Below are positions 8,211 to 19,037 of a DNA stretch of 64,000 bases, one piece after another (within the stretch, counting starts at the first letter, position 1; the number at the start of each line of letters is the position of its first letter). The position numbers were made by a program, and so were the translations under genes. This DNA is from Andreprevotia lacus DSM 23236 (GTDB lineage Bacteria > Pseudomonadota > Gammaproteobacteria > Burkholderiales > Chitinibacteraceae). The notes beneath the pieces were generated by a model that did not search any database, was not told the origin of the DNA, and saw only the letters and a program-made list of their open reading frames with translations. The stretch is from assembly GCF_900176275.1 (NCBI RefSeq), contig NZ_FWXD01000002.1:239364-303363 (forward strand). Reading direction: 5' to 3'.

Positions 8211-11200
8211 TTAACCGGAGATGGGGGCGACTGATGAGGACAGCAGCATGCCTTCGGGGTTGCCGAGCAGCTTGCGGAATTCGCTGGCGTTGAGCGGGCG
8301 GCTGAACAGATAGCCCTGGATGGAGTCGGTCTGCGCGCGGCGCAGGAATTCAAGTTGCAGCGGTGTTTCCACGCCTTCGGCCAATACCGACATGCCCAGC
8401 GTCTTGCCCAGACCAATGATGGCCAGCACGATGGCAGCATCGTTGGCGTCCGACGCCAGGTCGCGCACGAAGCTCTGATCCACCTTGAGCTTGTCGAAGG
8501 CAAAGCGCTTCAGATAGGACAGGCTGGAATAGCCGGTACCGAAGTCGTCGATGGAGAGCTTGACGCCCAGCCGCTTGATGCCGTGCAGCATGGCCATCAC
8601 GTGTTCGACTTCCTGCATTACCACCGATTCGGTGACTTCGATTTCCAGGTATTGCGGCGCCAGCCCGGCACTGCTCATTGCGTCCGATACGATGTCCAGC
8701 AGGTTGGACTGGTGCAGTTGCAACGGTGACAGGTTGACCGCAATGGTGATGGGCGGCAAGCCGGCAGCCTGCCATGCCGCGGCATGGCGGCAGGCTTCCT
8801 GCAGTACCCAGTTGCCTATGGGTACGATCATGCGGCTTTCTTCGGCTACCGGAATGAACTTGGCCGGCGAGATCAGCCCTTGTTCCGGGTGATTCCAGCG
8901 GATCAGCGCTTCGGCACCGATCACGCGGTTGTCCTTGAGGCTGACCTGCGGCTGGTAATACAACTCGAATTCGCCATTGGTCAGCGCGTGGCGCATGCTG
9001 GTTTCCAGCTCCAGCCGCTCGGACGCGCGCACATTCATGTCGGCGGTGAAATACTGGAAGTTGTTGCGGCCGCTTGATTTGGCCTGATACATCGCTACGT
9101 CGGCATTGCGGATCAGCGTGTCGGGGTCGTTGCCGTCATCGGGATAAACGCTGATGCCGATCGAGGTGGTGGTAGCAAAGCCGCCGGCTTCCAGCTCGAA
9201 GGGCTCGGCAAAGGTCTGCAGCAGGTGCTCGGCGGTATCGCCGGCCTGCATGGCGTCCTTCAGTTCTGTCAGCACCAGCACGAACTCGTCGCCACCCAGC
9301 CGTGCCAGGATGTCGGAGCGGCGCACGATCTTGCGCAGTCGTTCGGCCACCTGGTTGAGCACCTGGTCGCCGGCTGCGTGGCCCAGCGAGTCGTTGATGG
9401 TCTTGAAACGGTCAAGGTCGAGGAACAATACTGCCAGCTTGCGGCCGAAGCGCTCCGACGAGGCGACTGCCAGCCGCAGCTCGTCGCGCAGCAGGTTGCG
9501 GTTGGCCAGCCCTGTTACGCTGTCGAAGTTGGCCAGCTCGGTAATGCGCTCCTGTGCTTCCTTGCGCTCGGTGATGTCGGTCATGGTGCCGATCAGCCGG
9601 GTGGGGCGGTTGCGGCTGTCGAATTCGACAAAACGCCCCTGCGACTGGAACCAGCGGTGGCCGCCTGATTTCACCTTGCGGCGGAATTCGATGCTGAACT
9701 GCTGCGAGGCGCCGGTGTAGTAGTCGCGGAAGGCGCCGATCACCATGTCGCGGTCGGCCACGTGCAGCTGTTCCTTCCACTTGTCGAAGGTTTCGATCAG
9801 CTCGCCCGGCTCGAAGCCCAGCAGCCGGTCGTATTCCGGGCTGGTGACGGCATTGCGCCGGTTGTCGAGCGGCATGTCGAACAGGCCGGTGCTGGACGCT
9901 TCCAGCGCCAGCCGCAGTTGCTGCTCGCTTTTGATGATGGCCTCTTCGGCCAGCCTGCGCTCCGAGATGTCGCGCACCACCGCGCAGTTGTATTCCTGTC
10001 CCTTGAAGACGATGTGGTTGGAATACACCTCGGTGGGGAATTCCTCGCCGGCACGTGTGCGCAGCGTGATCTCGTCGAACAGGTGCTTTTGCGCGCGCAG
10101 TTTGTCCCAGAAGCGCGGCCAGGCGTCGCTGCGGAAGGTGGGATTGATGTCGCGGAAGCGCATGGTCAGCAACTCGCCCTCGGCGTAGCCTAGGCGGTTG
10201 CAGGCGGTGGCATTCACATAGCGGATCTGCCCGTGCGGATTGAGCCAGATGGCCAGATCGGCACCGCGCTCCACCGCGACCTTGGTCAGATAGAGGTCGG
10301 CCTCCGTACGCTCCTGTCGCTTGATCTGGCGCAGCAGGTAAAACAGCAGCAGCGAGCCGGACAATACCGCCAGCGCGCTGATACCGCCATTGATCCAGCT
10401 TTCCTGCCGCCAGGGTTGCAGCACGGTTTCGCGGTCTATGCCCACCATGATGCCCAACGGGAGGCCTGATACGCGCCGCCAGCCATAGATGCGCGTGACA
10501 TGATCGGTGGCGCTGGTTTCTGTAAATACGCCGCTGTCGCCCAGGCGAAAGGCGTTTTCAAAGAAGGTCTTGCTTGACAGGTCACGCCCGTTGTTTTGTT
10601 CATCAAAGGGGAAATGGGCCAGCGAAAGGCCATCATCACGGAAGATGTCCAGCACCACCGCGCGGTTCTGGCTCACATTTTGATAGATACGCTGGAAATA
10701 GGCGGGTTGCAGGCCGGCGATCAGTGCGCCAACGAAGCGGCCCTGCTTGTCCGACAGCGCGGTGCTGACCGGTATGATGCTGAGCTTGCCGGTCGGGTCG
10801 GGCTGCTGCTCGGCAATATAGTAGGGCGAGGCCGGCTGCGAGCGCGCTACCTTGAAGTAATGCACTTGCGACAGATTGTGCTCTGGCGGCGGGTGCAGCA
10901 GGCTGGACGCCGCCAGCTGACCGTCATCATAGGCGACTGCGTAGCTTACCAGCTGGGGTGTACGGCCGATCTGGCGCTGCAGATAGGCATGCAAGCAGGC
11001 GCCATCACGTGCAGCCAGGCACAGGCGGAATACATCATCCTGCTGCACACTGAACAAGCCGTTGACGGTGCCGTCGAGCGTACGGCCCACATGTTCGTCC
11101 ACCGTTTGCGCCAGCGTGAGCATCTGTTGCTCGGCGGCGGCCAGCGTTTCGCGGTAGCCGCGGTAGATGGACCAGCTGACGGCCGCAGCGACGAAAATCA

Positions 11201-11294
11201 GCACGCTCAGCGACAGGGCGATGAGCACGTGGCGGATCTGGCCGAAGGAGCGCAGGCTTTCCTGCTCAGGCTGGCTGGCCGCTGCGCGTGCCAC
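8211..11294 (-). CDS. Membrane PAS-GGDEF-EAL cyclic-di-GMP signalling protein
   Basis: A 1027-residue inner-membrane protein with both cyclic-di-GMP output domains. Order: TM helix about residues 20-42; a periplasmic Cache/CHASE-like sensor to about 300; a second TM helix (ALAVLSGSLLLFYLL); two PAS domains (about 330-450 and 460-575, the second ending DITERKEAQERI); GGDEF about 585-745; EAL about 765-1010. The diguanylate cyclase motif RLGGDEF (near 667) and the phosphodiesterase motif AEALIRW (near 794), with DDFGTGYSS and EVTES, are all intact, so either activity is possible. The cytoplasmic output would respond to a periplasmic ligand. It lies 80 bp after rlpA on the same strand and has its own terminator. 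Co-transcription with the cell-shape operon is possible but not shown. Confidence 0.93.
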   Translation of the reverse strand: MARAAASQPEQESLRSFGQIRHVLIALSLSVLIFVAAAVSWSIYRGYRETLAAAEQQMLTLAQTVDEHVGRTLDGTVNGLFSVQQDDVFRLCLAARDGACLHAYLQRQIGRTPQLVSYAVAYDDGQLAASSLLHPPPEHNLSQVHYFKVARSQPASPYYIAEQQPDPTGKLSIIPVSTALSDKQGRFVGALIAGLQPAYFQRIYQNVSQNRAVVLDIFRDDGLSLAHFPFDEQNNGRDLSSKTFFENAFRLGDSGVFTETSATDHVTRIYGWRRVSGLPLGIMVGIDRETVLQPWRQESWINGGISALAVLSGSLLLFYLLRQIKRQERTEADLYLTKVAVERGADLAIWLNPHGQIRYVNATACNRLGYAEGELLTMRFRDINPTFRSDAWPRFWDKLRAQKHLFDEITLRTRAGEEFPTEVYSNHIVFKGQEYNCAVVRDISERRLAEEAIIKSEQQLRLALEASSTGLFDMPLDNRRNAVTSPEYDRLLGFEPGELIETFDKWKEQLHVADRDMVIGAFRDYYTGASQQFSIEFRRKVKSGGHRWFQSQGRFVEFDSRNRPTRLIGTMTDITERKEAQERITELANFDSVTGLANRNLLRDELRLAVASSERFGRKLAVLFLDLDRFKTINDSLGHAAGDQVLNQVAERLRKIVRRSDILARLGGDEFVLVLTELKDAMQAGDTAEHLLQTFAEPFELEAGGFATTTSIGISVYPDDGNDPDTLIRNADVAMYQAKSSGRNNFQYFTADMNVRASERLELETSMRHALTNGEFELYYQPQVSLKDNRVIGAEALIRWNHPEQGLISPAKFIPVAEESRMIVPIGNWVLQEACRHAAAWQAAGLPPITIAVNLSPLQLHQSNLLDIVSDAMSSAGLAPQYLEIEVTESVVMQEVEHVMAMLHGIKRLGVKLSIDDFGTGYSSLSYLKRFAFDKLKVDQSFVRDLASDANDAAIVLAIIGLGKTLGMSVLAEGVETPLQLEFLRRAQTDSIQGYLFSRPLNASEFRKLLGNPEGMLLSSSVAPISG

Positions 11295-11374
11295 GGGTAT
11301 ATCCCTTGTATTTATGCGTGTACTTCATTTTTGGGCGAAAGCCGGCCCTTTGCAACCGCGGGGGCATGCCGTTG

Positions 11375-12388
11375 TTATTTCACCACGAGTGCTTGCAGAT
11401 TATGCTCGCCGGTGATGCGTTCTGCCGCGGCCAGCGCAGCTTGCCGATCCGGGTAGGGGCCAACGCGCACGCGGTGCAGATTGGCATTGGTCTGGATTAC
11501 CACCTGCGCCGTGCCATCGTCGATCAGGCGCGACCATTTGTCGCGGAAGGCCTCGGCATTGGCCTGGTTGCCGAAGGCGGCCAGCTGCAGGTAGATGCCG
11601 TCGCTGCCGGTGCTGACCGGCACCTTTTGCGGCTGTGTCGGCGTGGCAGCCGGCGGCGGGGTGATGACCTTGGCTTCGCGATTGGCGGCTGCGGCAATGG
11701 CGACCGGGGCATCCGTCGGCAGCAGGCTTTCCACTTTCAGCTCGGTGCTGCCGTTCATGGCATAGCCCAGCCGGCAGGCGGCGAGGAAGGACAGGTCCAT
11801 TACCCGGCCCTTGTGGAAGGGGCCACGGTCATTCACGCGCACGATCACGCTGCGGCCGTTTTTCACATTGGTGACGCGCGCATAGCTCGGTATGGGCAGC
11901 ACCGGCGAGGCAGCGGTCATCTGGAACATGTCGTAGACCTCGCCGCTGGAGGTCCTCTGGCCGTGGAACTTGCGGCCATACCACGAACCCATGCCCTGCT
12001 CGGTGAGCGCGCCGGGGGTTTTCAGTGGCGTGAACGACAGTCCCAGTACGGTGTAGGGATTGTTGGCAAAACGGTGCAGCGGCTCCCAGCGCGGTACGGG
12101 TTCCGGCGTCAGGTCCAGACTGGCCGGCAACGCGTCCATCGGGCCGTCATCCTTGTAGAACCCGCCTTTGCCGGCGCCGGCCGATGCATACACGCAGGGG
12201 TAGGGCGACGGATTGCCATTGCTGACCACCGGTGGCGTGACCGGCGAGGTCGGGCTTACCGGGTTGTTGCCGCGCTCGGTGACGGGCGCGCTCTGGCGCG
12301 GCGTGCTGCTGCAGGCGGCAAGCAGTATGGCCAGGAGGGTGGCGCCAAGCCGTGCAAGCGGGTGTTGCAGCAGGGTTCTGTTCGGCAT
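11375..12388 (-). CDS. rlpA: Septal ring lytic transglycosylase RlpA (lipoprotein)
   Basis: A 337-residue outer-membrane lipoprotein. The N-terminus has a signal peptide with lipobox LLAAC (Cys about 24). The double-psi beta-barrel domain runs from MGSWYGRKFHGQRTSSGE to VNDRGPFHKGRVMDLS and carries the catalytic-type residues of RlpA transglycosylases. The C-terminal SPOR domain (IYLQLAAFGNQANAEAF to HRVRVGPYPDR) binds denuded septal glycan. The start at 12388 is 2 bp after the rodA stop; an apparent longer frame to 13333 is an overlap with rodA. The rodA-rlpA order is common in proteobacteria. Its role is cleavage of stemless glycan strands during division. Confidence 0.93.
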   Translation of the reverse strand: MPNRTLLQHPLARLGATLLAILLAACSSTPRQSAPVTERGNNPVSPTSPVTPPVVSNGNPSPYPCVYASAGAGKGGFYKDDGPMDALPASLDLTPEPVPRWEPLHRFANNPYTVLGLSFTPLKTPGALTEQGMGSWYGRKFHGQRTSSGEVYDMFQMTAASPVLPIPSYARVTNVKNGRSVIVRVNDRGPFHKGRVMDLSFLAACRLGYAMNGSTELKVESLLPTDAPVAIAAAANREAKVITPPPAATPTQPQKVPVSTGSDGIYLQLAAFGNQANAEAFRDKWSRLIDDGTAQVVIQTNANLHRVRVGPYPDRQAALAAAERITGEHNLQALVVK

Positions 12389-12390
12389 GG

Positions 12391-13503
12391 TCACGCCTTC
12401 ATCAGTTTGCGGTCGCGGCCTATGCTCATCAGGATGCCGAAACCGGTAAGGATGGACAGCATGGACGTGCCGCCGTAGGACACCAGCGGCAGGGGCACGC
12501 CCACCACGGGCAGGATACCCGACACCATGCCCATGTTGACGAAGGCATATGTGAAAAAGGTCAGGGTGATCGAGCCGGCCAGCAAGCGGCCGAACAGGGT
12601 GGAGGCATTCATTGCAATGGTCAGGCCACGGCCGATTACCAGCAGATACATCACCAGCAGCACGGCATTGCCCGCCAGGCCGAATTCCTCGCCGAACACG
12701 GCGAAAATGAAGTCGGTGGTGCGCTCGGGAATGAAATCGAGGTGGGTCTGCGTGCCATTCAGCCAGCCCTTGCCCAGGAGACCGCCCGAGCCGATGGCAA
12801 TGGTGCCCTGGATGATGTGATAGCCGGCGCCCAGCGGGTCTTCCATCGGGTCGAGCATGGTGGCCACGCGCTGGCACTGGTATTCGCGCAGCAGGTGGAT
12901 GCACAGGTTCCAGTGCGTGACGGTATACGCCATGCCACCGCCCGCCAGCGCCATGGCACCGATCAGCCACCACGGCAGGCCGGCAAAGAACAGGATGTAG
13001 AAGCCCGACGCGGCGATCAGCAGCGCGGTGCCCAGATCGGGCTGCTTGAGGATGAGGCCGACCGGAATCAGCATCAGCAAGGCGGCCACGACGAAATGGC
13101 GCCAGTTCAGGTGTGCCTCGAAGTGGTGGAAATACCAGGCCAGCATCAGCGGCAGCGCAATGCGCATCAGCTCGGACGGCTGGATGCGCGTGATGCCGAC
13201 ATTCAGCCAGCGCGTCGCACCGTGACTGGTGACACCGAAGAACTGCACGCCCAGCAGCAGCAGCACCCCCAGCACATAGGCAGGCAGGGCCAGCCGCATC
13301 AGGTTCTGCAGCGATATATTGGCCACACACCACATGGCCACGATGGCAATGCCCATGAAGGTGAGCTTGTCACTCACCTTGTCCATGTCGCGGTTGGATG
13401 CCGAATACAGCACCACGACCGACAGCACCAAGACCAGCAGGGTAAAGAACAGCAGCCACGGATCAACCGGGCGCTTGATGCCTTCCCAAATCCGCTTAAT
13501 CAT
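12391..13503 (-). CDS. rodA: Peptidoglycan glycosyltransferase RodA (SEDS)
   Basis: A 370-residue SEDS polymerase of the elongasome, with about ten transmembrane segments. Family motifs include GATRWLNVGITRIQPSELMR (loop with substrate contacts), QPDLGTALLIAASG and 'ERTTDFIFAVFGEEFGL' with its conserved acidic residue. The C-terminal VVGVPLPLVSYGGTSML is the classic SEDS signature. It polymerises lipid II with PBP2, encoded immediately upstream. The start at 13503 overlaps the mrdA stop by 8 bases (ATGATTAA); a start nine codons earlier lies inside mrdA. Confidence 0.95.
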   Translation of the reverse strand: MIKRIWEGIKRPVDPWLLFFTLLVLVLSVVVLYSASNRDMDKVSDKLTFMGIAIVAMWCVANISLQNLMRLALPAYVLGVLLLLGVQFFGVTSHGATRWLNVGITRIQPSELMRIALPLMLAWYFHHFEAHLNWRHFVVAALLMLIPVGLILKQPDLGTALLIAASGFYILFFAGLPWWLIGAMALAGGGMAYTVTHWNLCIHLLREYQCQRVATMLDPMEDPLGAGYHIIQGTIAIGSGGLLGKGWLNGTQTHLDFIPERTTDFIFAVFGEEFGLAGNAVLLVMYLLVIGRGLTIAMNASTLFGRLLAGSITLTFFTYAFVNMGMVSGILPVVGVPLPLVSYGGTSMLSILTGFGILMSIGRDRKLMKA

Positions 13504-15457
13504 CGCCGCTGCTCTCCACATCCGATGCGTTGATGGCCGGCGCGTTGGGCTTCTTGCCGGTCAGGTAATAGTCGAGCACCTGGCGGGCAATCGGCGCGGC
13601 CGTAGCTGCGCCAAAGCCGCCGTTTTCCACCAGCACCGCCAGCGCGATCTTGGGATCGTTGGCCGGGGCGTAGGCGATGAACCACGCGTGGTCACGCAGG
13701 TGTTTCTTGGTGCCGCTTTCCGAATACTTGCCACCCTTCAGGCTGAACACCTGCGCGGTGCCGGTTTTGCCGGCAGCCTCGTATTGCGCGCCGGCAAACG
13801 CCTTGGCGCCGGTGCCTTCCTTGACCACGCCGGCCATGGCACGGTGAATGACGGCCAGATTCTCGGGCTTGAGCGGAATGGTTTTCACCGGCATGGGCTC
13901 GACCACCGTGCGGCTGCCCTTGTCGGCATCCTCGATGAACTGCACCAGGTGCGGCTTGAACATCACGCCATCATTGGCCAGGGTGGCGGTGGCGTGCGCC
14001 ATCTGCAGCGGGGTGTAGGTGTTGTAGCCCTGGCCGATGCCCACCGAGATGGTTTCGCCGGCAAACCACTTCTGCTGTGCCGGATTCTTGAAGCGTTTTT
14101 TCTTCCATTCCTGGCTGGGCAGCACGCCTGGCTGCTCACCCTGGATGTCGACGCCGGTAGGCTGGCCGAAATCGAACAGCTTCATGAAGCGCGAGATATT
14201 GTCGATGCCCATGGTGTTGGCGAGCGAGTAGTAATACGTATCGCACGACACCACGATGGAGCGGTACATATCGACCATGCCGTGACCACCTGCCTTGTCG
14301 TCGCGGAACTGGTGGCCACCGAACCAGAAGAAGCCCGGGTCGGCAATGGCGGCATTGGCGCTGCGGAAACCGCCTTCGAGCGCAGCCAGCGCCATGAAGG
14401 GCTTGAAGGTGGAGCCAGGCGGGTAGGTGCCGCGCAGCGCGCGGTTGTTCAGCGGCTTGTCGGGCGATTCGTTCAGGTCTTTCCAGTTCTGCGGGTCGAT
14501 GCCGTCGACGAACAGGTTGGGGTCGTAACCGGGCTTGGATACCAGCGCCAGAATGCCGCCGGTCTTGGGGTCGATGGCCACCAGCGAACCATTGTTGTCG
14601 CCAAACGCGTTTTCGGCGATTTCCTGCAGCTTGATATCGACCGACAGCACCAGATTCTGCCCCGGCTTGGGCTGGGTACGGCGCAGGGTGCGAATGGCGC
14701 GGCCACCCGAATCGATCTCGACTTCTTCAAAGCCGGTGGTGCCGTGCAGCTGTGATTCGTAGAACTGCTCGATACCCACCTTGCCGATATGATCCGTGCC
14801 GCGATAGTTGGCGGTTTCGCCGGCGTCTTCCAGATCGGCCAGATCCTTGTCGTTGATGCGGCCGATATAGCCGATCAAATGGCTGGCCAGCTCGCCCAGC
14901 GGATAGTGGCGGAACAGCCGTGCCTTCACCTCGATGCCCGGGAACTGATAACTGTTGGCGGCAAAGCGTGCCACTTCCTCGTCCGAGAGGCGCGTCTTGA
15001 TCGGCAGCGACTCGAACTCCTTGGTTTCATCCATCAGCTTCTTGAAGCGACGTCTGTCCTTGGGTGTGACCTCGATGATCTTGTTCAGCCGCTCTATGCT
15101 CTGTTCGAGTGAGTCGGGCAGCTTGGATGGCGTGATTTCCAGCGTATAGGCCGAATAGTTGTGCGCCAGCACCACACCGTTGCGGTCCTTGATGATGCCG
15201 CGCGAGGGTTGCACCGGCACCAGCGAAATGCGGTTGGCCTCGGCCATGGTCTGGTATTTGTCATGCTGCAAGGTCTGCAGCCAGACAAAGCGTGCCAGCA
15301 GGCAGCCGAACAGCGCCAGCACGAACAGCGCGGCTGCCACGATGCGCAGCTGGAAGGCGTAGCGCTCGGCATTGGCGTTCTTCAGTTCATTGGTCGAGGG
15401 AGGCCGCATCCGGCCCTTGACGGGCTTGGAAAACAGCGTGCGGCGGCGGTATTTCAT
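13496..15457 (-). CDS. mrdA: Penicillin-binding protein 2 (elongasome transpeptidase)
   Basis: A 653-residue class B PBP. The layout is a short cytoplasmic tail, one TM helix (IVAAALFVLALFGCLLARF), a pedestal/dimerisation domain (VPVQPSRGIIKDRNGVVLA) and the transpeptidase domain. The catalytic Ser is in the STFK tetrad (Ser about 349, YPPGSTFKPF). SCD in VVSCDTYYYS is the SxN-type motif, and KTG appears as AGKTGTAQV near residue 564. It cross-links side-wall peptidoglycan together with RodA and MreBCD. The start at 15457 overlaps the mreD stop (ATGA). The transpeptidase is intact. Confidence 0.95.
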   Translation of the reverse strand: MKYRRRTLFSKPVKGRMRPPSTNELKNANAERYAFQLRIVAAALFVLALFGCLLARFVWLQTLQHDKYQTMAEANRISLVPVQPSRGIIKDRNGVVLAHNYSAYTLEITPSKLPDSLEQSIERLNKIIEVTPKDRRRFKKLMDETKEFESLPIKTRLSDEEVARFAANSYQFPGIEVKARLFRHYPLGELASHLIGYIGRINDKDLADLEDAGETANYRGTDHIGKVGIEQFYESQLHGTTGFEEVEIDSGGRAIRTLRRTQPKPGQNLVLSVDIKLQEIAENAFGDNNGSLVAIDPKTGGILALVSKPGYDPNLFVDGIDPQNWKDLNESPDKPLNNRALRGTYPPGSTFKPFMALAALEGGFRSANAAIADPGFFWFGGHQFRDDKAGGHGMVDMYRSIVVSCDTYYYSLANTMGIDNISRFMKLFDFGQPTGVDIQGEQPGVLPSQEWKKKRFKNPAQQKWFAGETISVGIGQGYNTYTPLQMAHATATLANDGVMFKPHLVQFIEDADKGSRTVVEPMPVKTIPLKPENLAVIHRAMAGVVKEGTGAKAFAGAQYEAAGKTGTAQVFSLKGGKYSESGTKKHLRDHAWFIAYAPANDPKIALAVLVENGGFGAATAAPIARQVLDYYLTGKKPNAPAINASDVESSGDD

Positions 15458-15960
15458 AAATTGACGACGACGGGCTTGCGCTGGTGGGACAGCATCAGGT
15501 TGCACAGCGGCGCCCACAGCACCGCAGCAAGAACATTGCCGACAAAGTAGGCCCAGCCGACGAAGTTGTTGCCCAGCGCCAGCTGGATCAACACCATCAG
15601 CGTCTGGCCCAGCGTGAGCAGGCCCAGTGCCACCAGCGCCTGTTGCCAGAACGGAAACACGGCAATCAACCGCTGGCGCGACAGCGTCAGGTAGGCCATT
15701 ACGGTATAGGCCAGCGCATGCTGGCCCAGCACGTTGCCGTCACCCACGTCCATCACGATGCCGAGCAGGAAGGCGGTGGCAATGCCGATGCGGCGTGGCT
15801 GGTTCAGGGTCCAGTACACCACCATCATGGCGACGAAATCAGGTGCGAAGTTGGCCACGCTGGCCTGCCACGGCAACAGATTGATCAGCAGTGCAATGGC
15901 GAAGGTCAGCAGGATGAAGGTAATGCTGACCGGGCGCAGCAATTGGCGGGTAACGGGCAT
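15454..15960 (-). CDS. mreD: Rod-shape determining protein MreD
   Basis: A 168-residue integral membrane protein with about five or six hydrophobic segments. Typical features are 'APDFVAMMVVYWTLNQPRRIG', GIVMDVGDGNVLGQHAL and a strongly hydrophobic C-terminal half. MreD has no enzymatic motif. In this family it works with MreC to activate the RodA-PBP2 pair. The start at 15960 overlaps the mreC stop (TGATG), and the 3' end overlaps mrdA, so the block is translationally coupled. Confidence 0.93.
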   Translation of the reverse strand: MPVTRQLLRPVSITFILLTFAIALLINLLPWQASVANFAPDFVAMMVVYWTLNQPRRIGIATAFLLGIVMDVGDGNVLGQHALAYTVMAYLTLSRQRLIAVFPFWQQALVALGLLTLGQTLMVLIQLALGNNFVGWAYFVGNVLAAVLWAPLCNLMLSHQRKPVVVNL

Positions 15961-16856
15961 CAGCGGCCCCTTTTCGGTTTGGTGGCCGGTGCGGAGGCGG
16001 TTTCCTCGACCGGATAGGCGGGGCGACCGCCCGGCGCGTCCAGCAACAGCAGGAAGCGGTGCTTGTCGACCTCGGCCAGCGGCTCGCACAGGATGCGCGC
16101 GAACGAGGTGGCCTGGCGATCAACCTTGACCACCTTGGCGACCGGCAGGCCGGCCGGGTAAATCCCGTCGATGCCCGAGGTATGCAGCATGTCACCCACC
16201 TGGATGTCCACGTTGGGCGCCAGATTATGGATTTCCAGCAATTGCTGGCGGCCCATGCCATAGACAACGGTGCGCATCTGCGTGCGTTCCACTTCGACCG
16301 GCACCATGTGGTTGCGGTCGGACAAGAGGCGTACTTCGCTGGTCAGCGGCTGTACGCGCACCACCTGGCCGACGACCCCGCGGCTGTCGATGGCGATCTG
16401 CCCGGCATGCACACCCTGCTTGTCGCCACGGTCGACGATGAGCTTGGCCGAGAACGGGTCGCGGCCGTTATACAGCACCTCGGTGAGCTGGCTGGCGCGC
16501 GGCTGACTGGCCTGTGCGGCGGTCAGGCCGCGCAGATAGGTGTTCTCGGTTTCCAGTGCCTTGAGCTTCATCTCGTTGGCCCTGGCCACCAGTTGTGCAT
16601 CGTGCAGCTGGCGGTTTTCGGCCTGCAGGTCGGCTTGCCGGGTCAGGAAGTCATTGCCGGTGCGGATGGCCTTGAACGGTGCCGTCGCCAGCCATTGCAG
16701 CGGATAGAGCAATACGGAAATCTGTTCGCGCACGCGGCCCAGCATGCTGTAGCGCGCATCGCCGATGACGAGCGCAAGCGACAGCATGGCAAACACCAAG
16801 AGCCGCGTGAGCGGCTTGGGGCCTTGCTTGAAGAAAGCGGGTTGATTGGATTGCAT
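15960..16856 (-). CDS. mreC: Rod-shape determining protein MreC
   Basis: A 298-residue bitopic protein: short cytoplasmic tail, TM helix (LLVFAMLSLALVIGD), periplasmic coiled coil (about residues 55-105, ADLQAENRQLHDAQLVA), then paired beta-barrels (YNGRDPFSAKLIVDRGDKQG, GMLHTSG-type loop). It is the scaffold that activates PBP2. The C-terminal tail ends in a Lys/Arg-rich stretch. The start at 16856 is chosen because an in-frame ATG at 16904 falls within a perfect hairpin and adds an unrelated stretch. No strong Shine-Dalgarno is seen, so the start is the least certain point. Confidence 0.92.
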   Translation of the reverse strand: MQSNQPAFFKQGPKPLTRLLVFAMLSLALVIGDARYSMLGRVREQISVLLYPLQWLATAPFKAIRTGNDFLTRQADLQAENRQLHDAQLVARANEMKLKALETENTYLRGLTAAQASQPRASQLTEVLYNGRDPFSAKLIVDRGDKQGVHAGQIAIDSRGVVGQVVRVQPLTSEVRLLSDRNHMVPVEVERTQMRTVVYGMGRQQLLEIHNLAPNVDIQVGDMLHTSGIDGIYPAGLPVAKVVKVDRQATSFARILCEPLAEVDKHRFLLLLDAPGGRPAYPVEETASAPATKPKRGR

Positions 16857-16888
16857 CGTAAACACGCATGCGTCCGTTAAATGCACAG

Positions 16889-16910
16889 CGCCCGGTGCGA
16901 ACACCGGGCG
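16889..16910 (-). promoter_or_regulatory. Perfect hairpin between mreB and mreC
   Basis: CGCCCGGTG, loop TTCG, CACCGGGCG on the transcribed strand: a 9-bp stem in the 92-bp mreB-mreC gap. No U-run follows. It may act as a partial terminator or RNA-stability element separating high mreB expression from mreCD; this role is inferred. Confidence 0.6.
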
Positions 16911-16948
16911 GCAGGATCAGGCCGGACGATTCATGCGTCGCGTCCCAC

Positions 16949-18118
<1,170 letters not shown>

Positions 18119-18140
18119 TTAGTGGGGGAGAATTACCGTT

Positions 18141-18428
18141 ATGTCCCTGTCTTTGGACGACGTACGGCGTATTGCCAAGCTGGCCCGCATTGCGGTGTCG
18201 GATGATGAAGTTGCTGCGACGCAACAACAGCTCAATCGCATCTTCGGTTTGATCGAGGAAATGCGCGCCGTCGACACCACCGGCATCGAGCCGATGTCGC
18301 ACGCGCAGGACGTTGCGCTGCGCCTGCGCGACGACGTGGCCACTGCCGCTAACCGCCGCGAAGCCTTCCAGGCCGTGGCGCCGGAAGTCGATGGCGGCCT
18401 GTATCTGGTCCCCAAGGTGATCGAGTGA
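18141..18428 (+). CDS. gatC: Asp-tRNA(Asn)/Glu-tRNA(Gln) amidotransferase subunit C
   Basis: A 95-residue GatC. The family profile is seen in [20 protein letters not shown], then a helix with '[17 protein letters not shown]', then [18 protein letters not shown]. It wraps around GatA and stabilises the GatCAB complex that amidates mischarged Glu-tRNA(Gln) or Asp-tRNA(Asn). It is first gene of the plus-strand operon, divergent from mreB. Its stop overlaps the GTG start of gmhA (GTGA), so gmhA, not gatA, is directly coupled to it. Confidence 0.95.
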   Translation: MSLSLDDVRRIAKLARIAVSDDEVAATQQQLNRIFGLIEEMRAVDTTGIEPMSHAQDVALRLRDDVATAANRREAFQAVAPEVDGGLYLVPKVIE

Positions 18429-19018
18429 GTCGCGTCGCAACGCATTTGCGCGAAGCGGCCGATCTGCTGGCACGCGTGCTGGCCGATCAGGTGTTTCTCG
18501 ATGCGGTGGAAGCCGCTGCCGATACGCTGGTGCACAGCTTCAAGCAAGGCGGCAAGGCAATCTCCTGCGGCAACGGCGGCTCGCATTGTGACGCCATGCA
18601 CTTTGCCGAGGAATTGTCCGGCCGCTACCGCGATGATCGCCCGGCATTGCCGGCCATGGCCGTGTCCGACCCGTCGCACATCACCTGCGTGGGCAACGAT
18701 TACGGCTTCAACGAGATTTTTGCCCGCCAGGTGGCCGCTTTCGGTCGTGCCGGCGACGTGCTGGTGGGGATTACCACCAGCGGCAACTCGGCCAACGTGA
18801 TCCGCGCCGTGGAAGAAGCCCGCGTGCGCGGCATGAAAGTGGTCCTGCTGATGGGCAAGGACGGTGGCAAGCTCAAGGGCGCTGCCGACGTTGAAATCAT
18901 CGTGCCGCACTTCGGCTATGCCGACCGCATCCAGGAAATCCACATCAAGGTCATCCACACCCTGATCGACCTGATCGAGCAGGGCATGGGCTACAGCCAG
19001 CCTGCCAGCCCGAACTGA
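18425..19018 (+). CDS. gmhA: Phosphoheptose isomerase GmhA
   Basis: A 197-residue SIS-domain enzyme (E. coli GmhA has 192) converting sedoheptulose 7-phosphate to D-glycero-D-manno-heptose 7-phosphate, first step of the LPS core heptose pathway. Signature segments are [19 protein letters not shown] (phosphate and active site), [16 protein letters not shown] (SIS motif) and '[14 protein letters not shown]' with metal-binding His. The GTG start at 18425 overlaps the gatC stop, with AAGGTG seven bases upstream. Its position between gatC and gatA is unusual: a cytosolic LPS-sugar enzyme is embedded in a translation-fidelity operon. The gene is intact and its composition matches its neighbours. 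Confidence 0.93.
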   Translation: MSRVATHLREAADLLARVLADQVFLDAVEAAADTLVHSFKQGGKAISCGNGGSHCDAMHFAEELSGRYRDDRPALPAMAVSDPSHITCVGNDYGFNEIFARQVAAFGRAGDVLVGITTSGNSANVIRAVEEARVRGMKVVLLMGKDGGKLKGAADVEIIVPHFGYADRIQEIHIKVIHTLIDLIEQGMGYSQPASPN

Positions 19019-19037
19019 ACAGACACAAGCCAACATC

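Noticed and set aside
12391..13333. rlpA beginning at 13333
   Set aside because: The long frame is overlap with rodA. The lipoprotein signal and lipobox begin at 12388.
16857..16904. mreC start at 16904
   Set aside because: It would put the start codon in a perfect hairpin and add an unrelated stretch; the start at 16856 matches family length.
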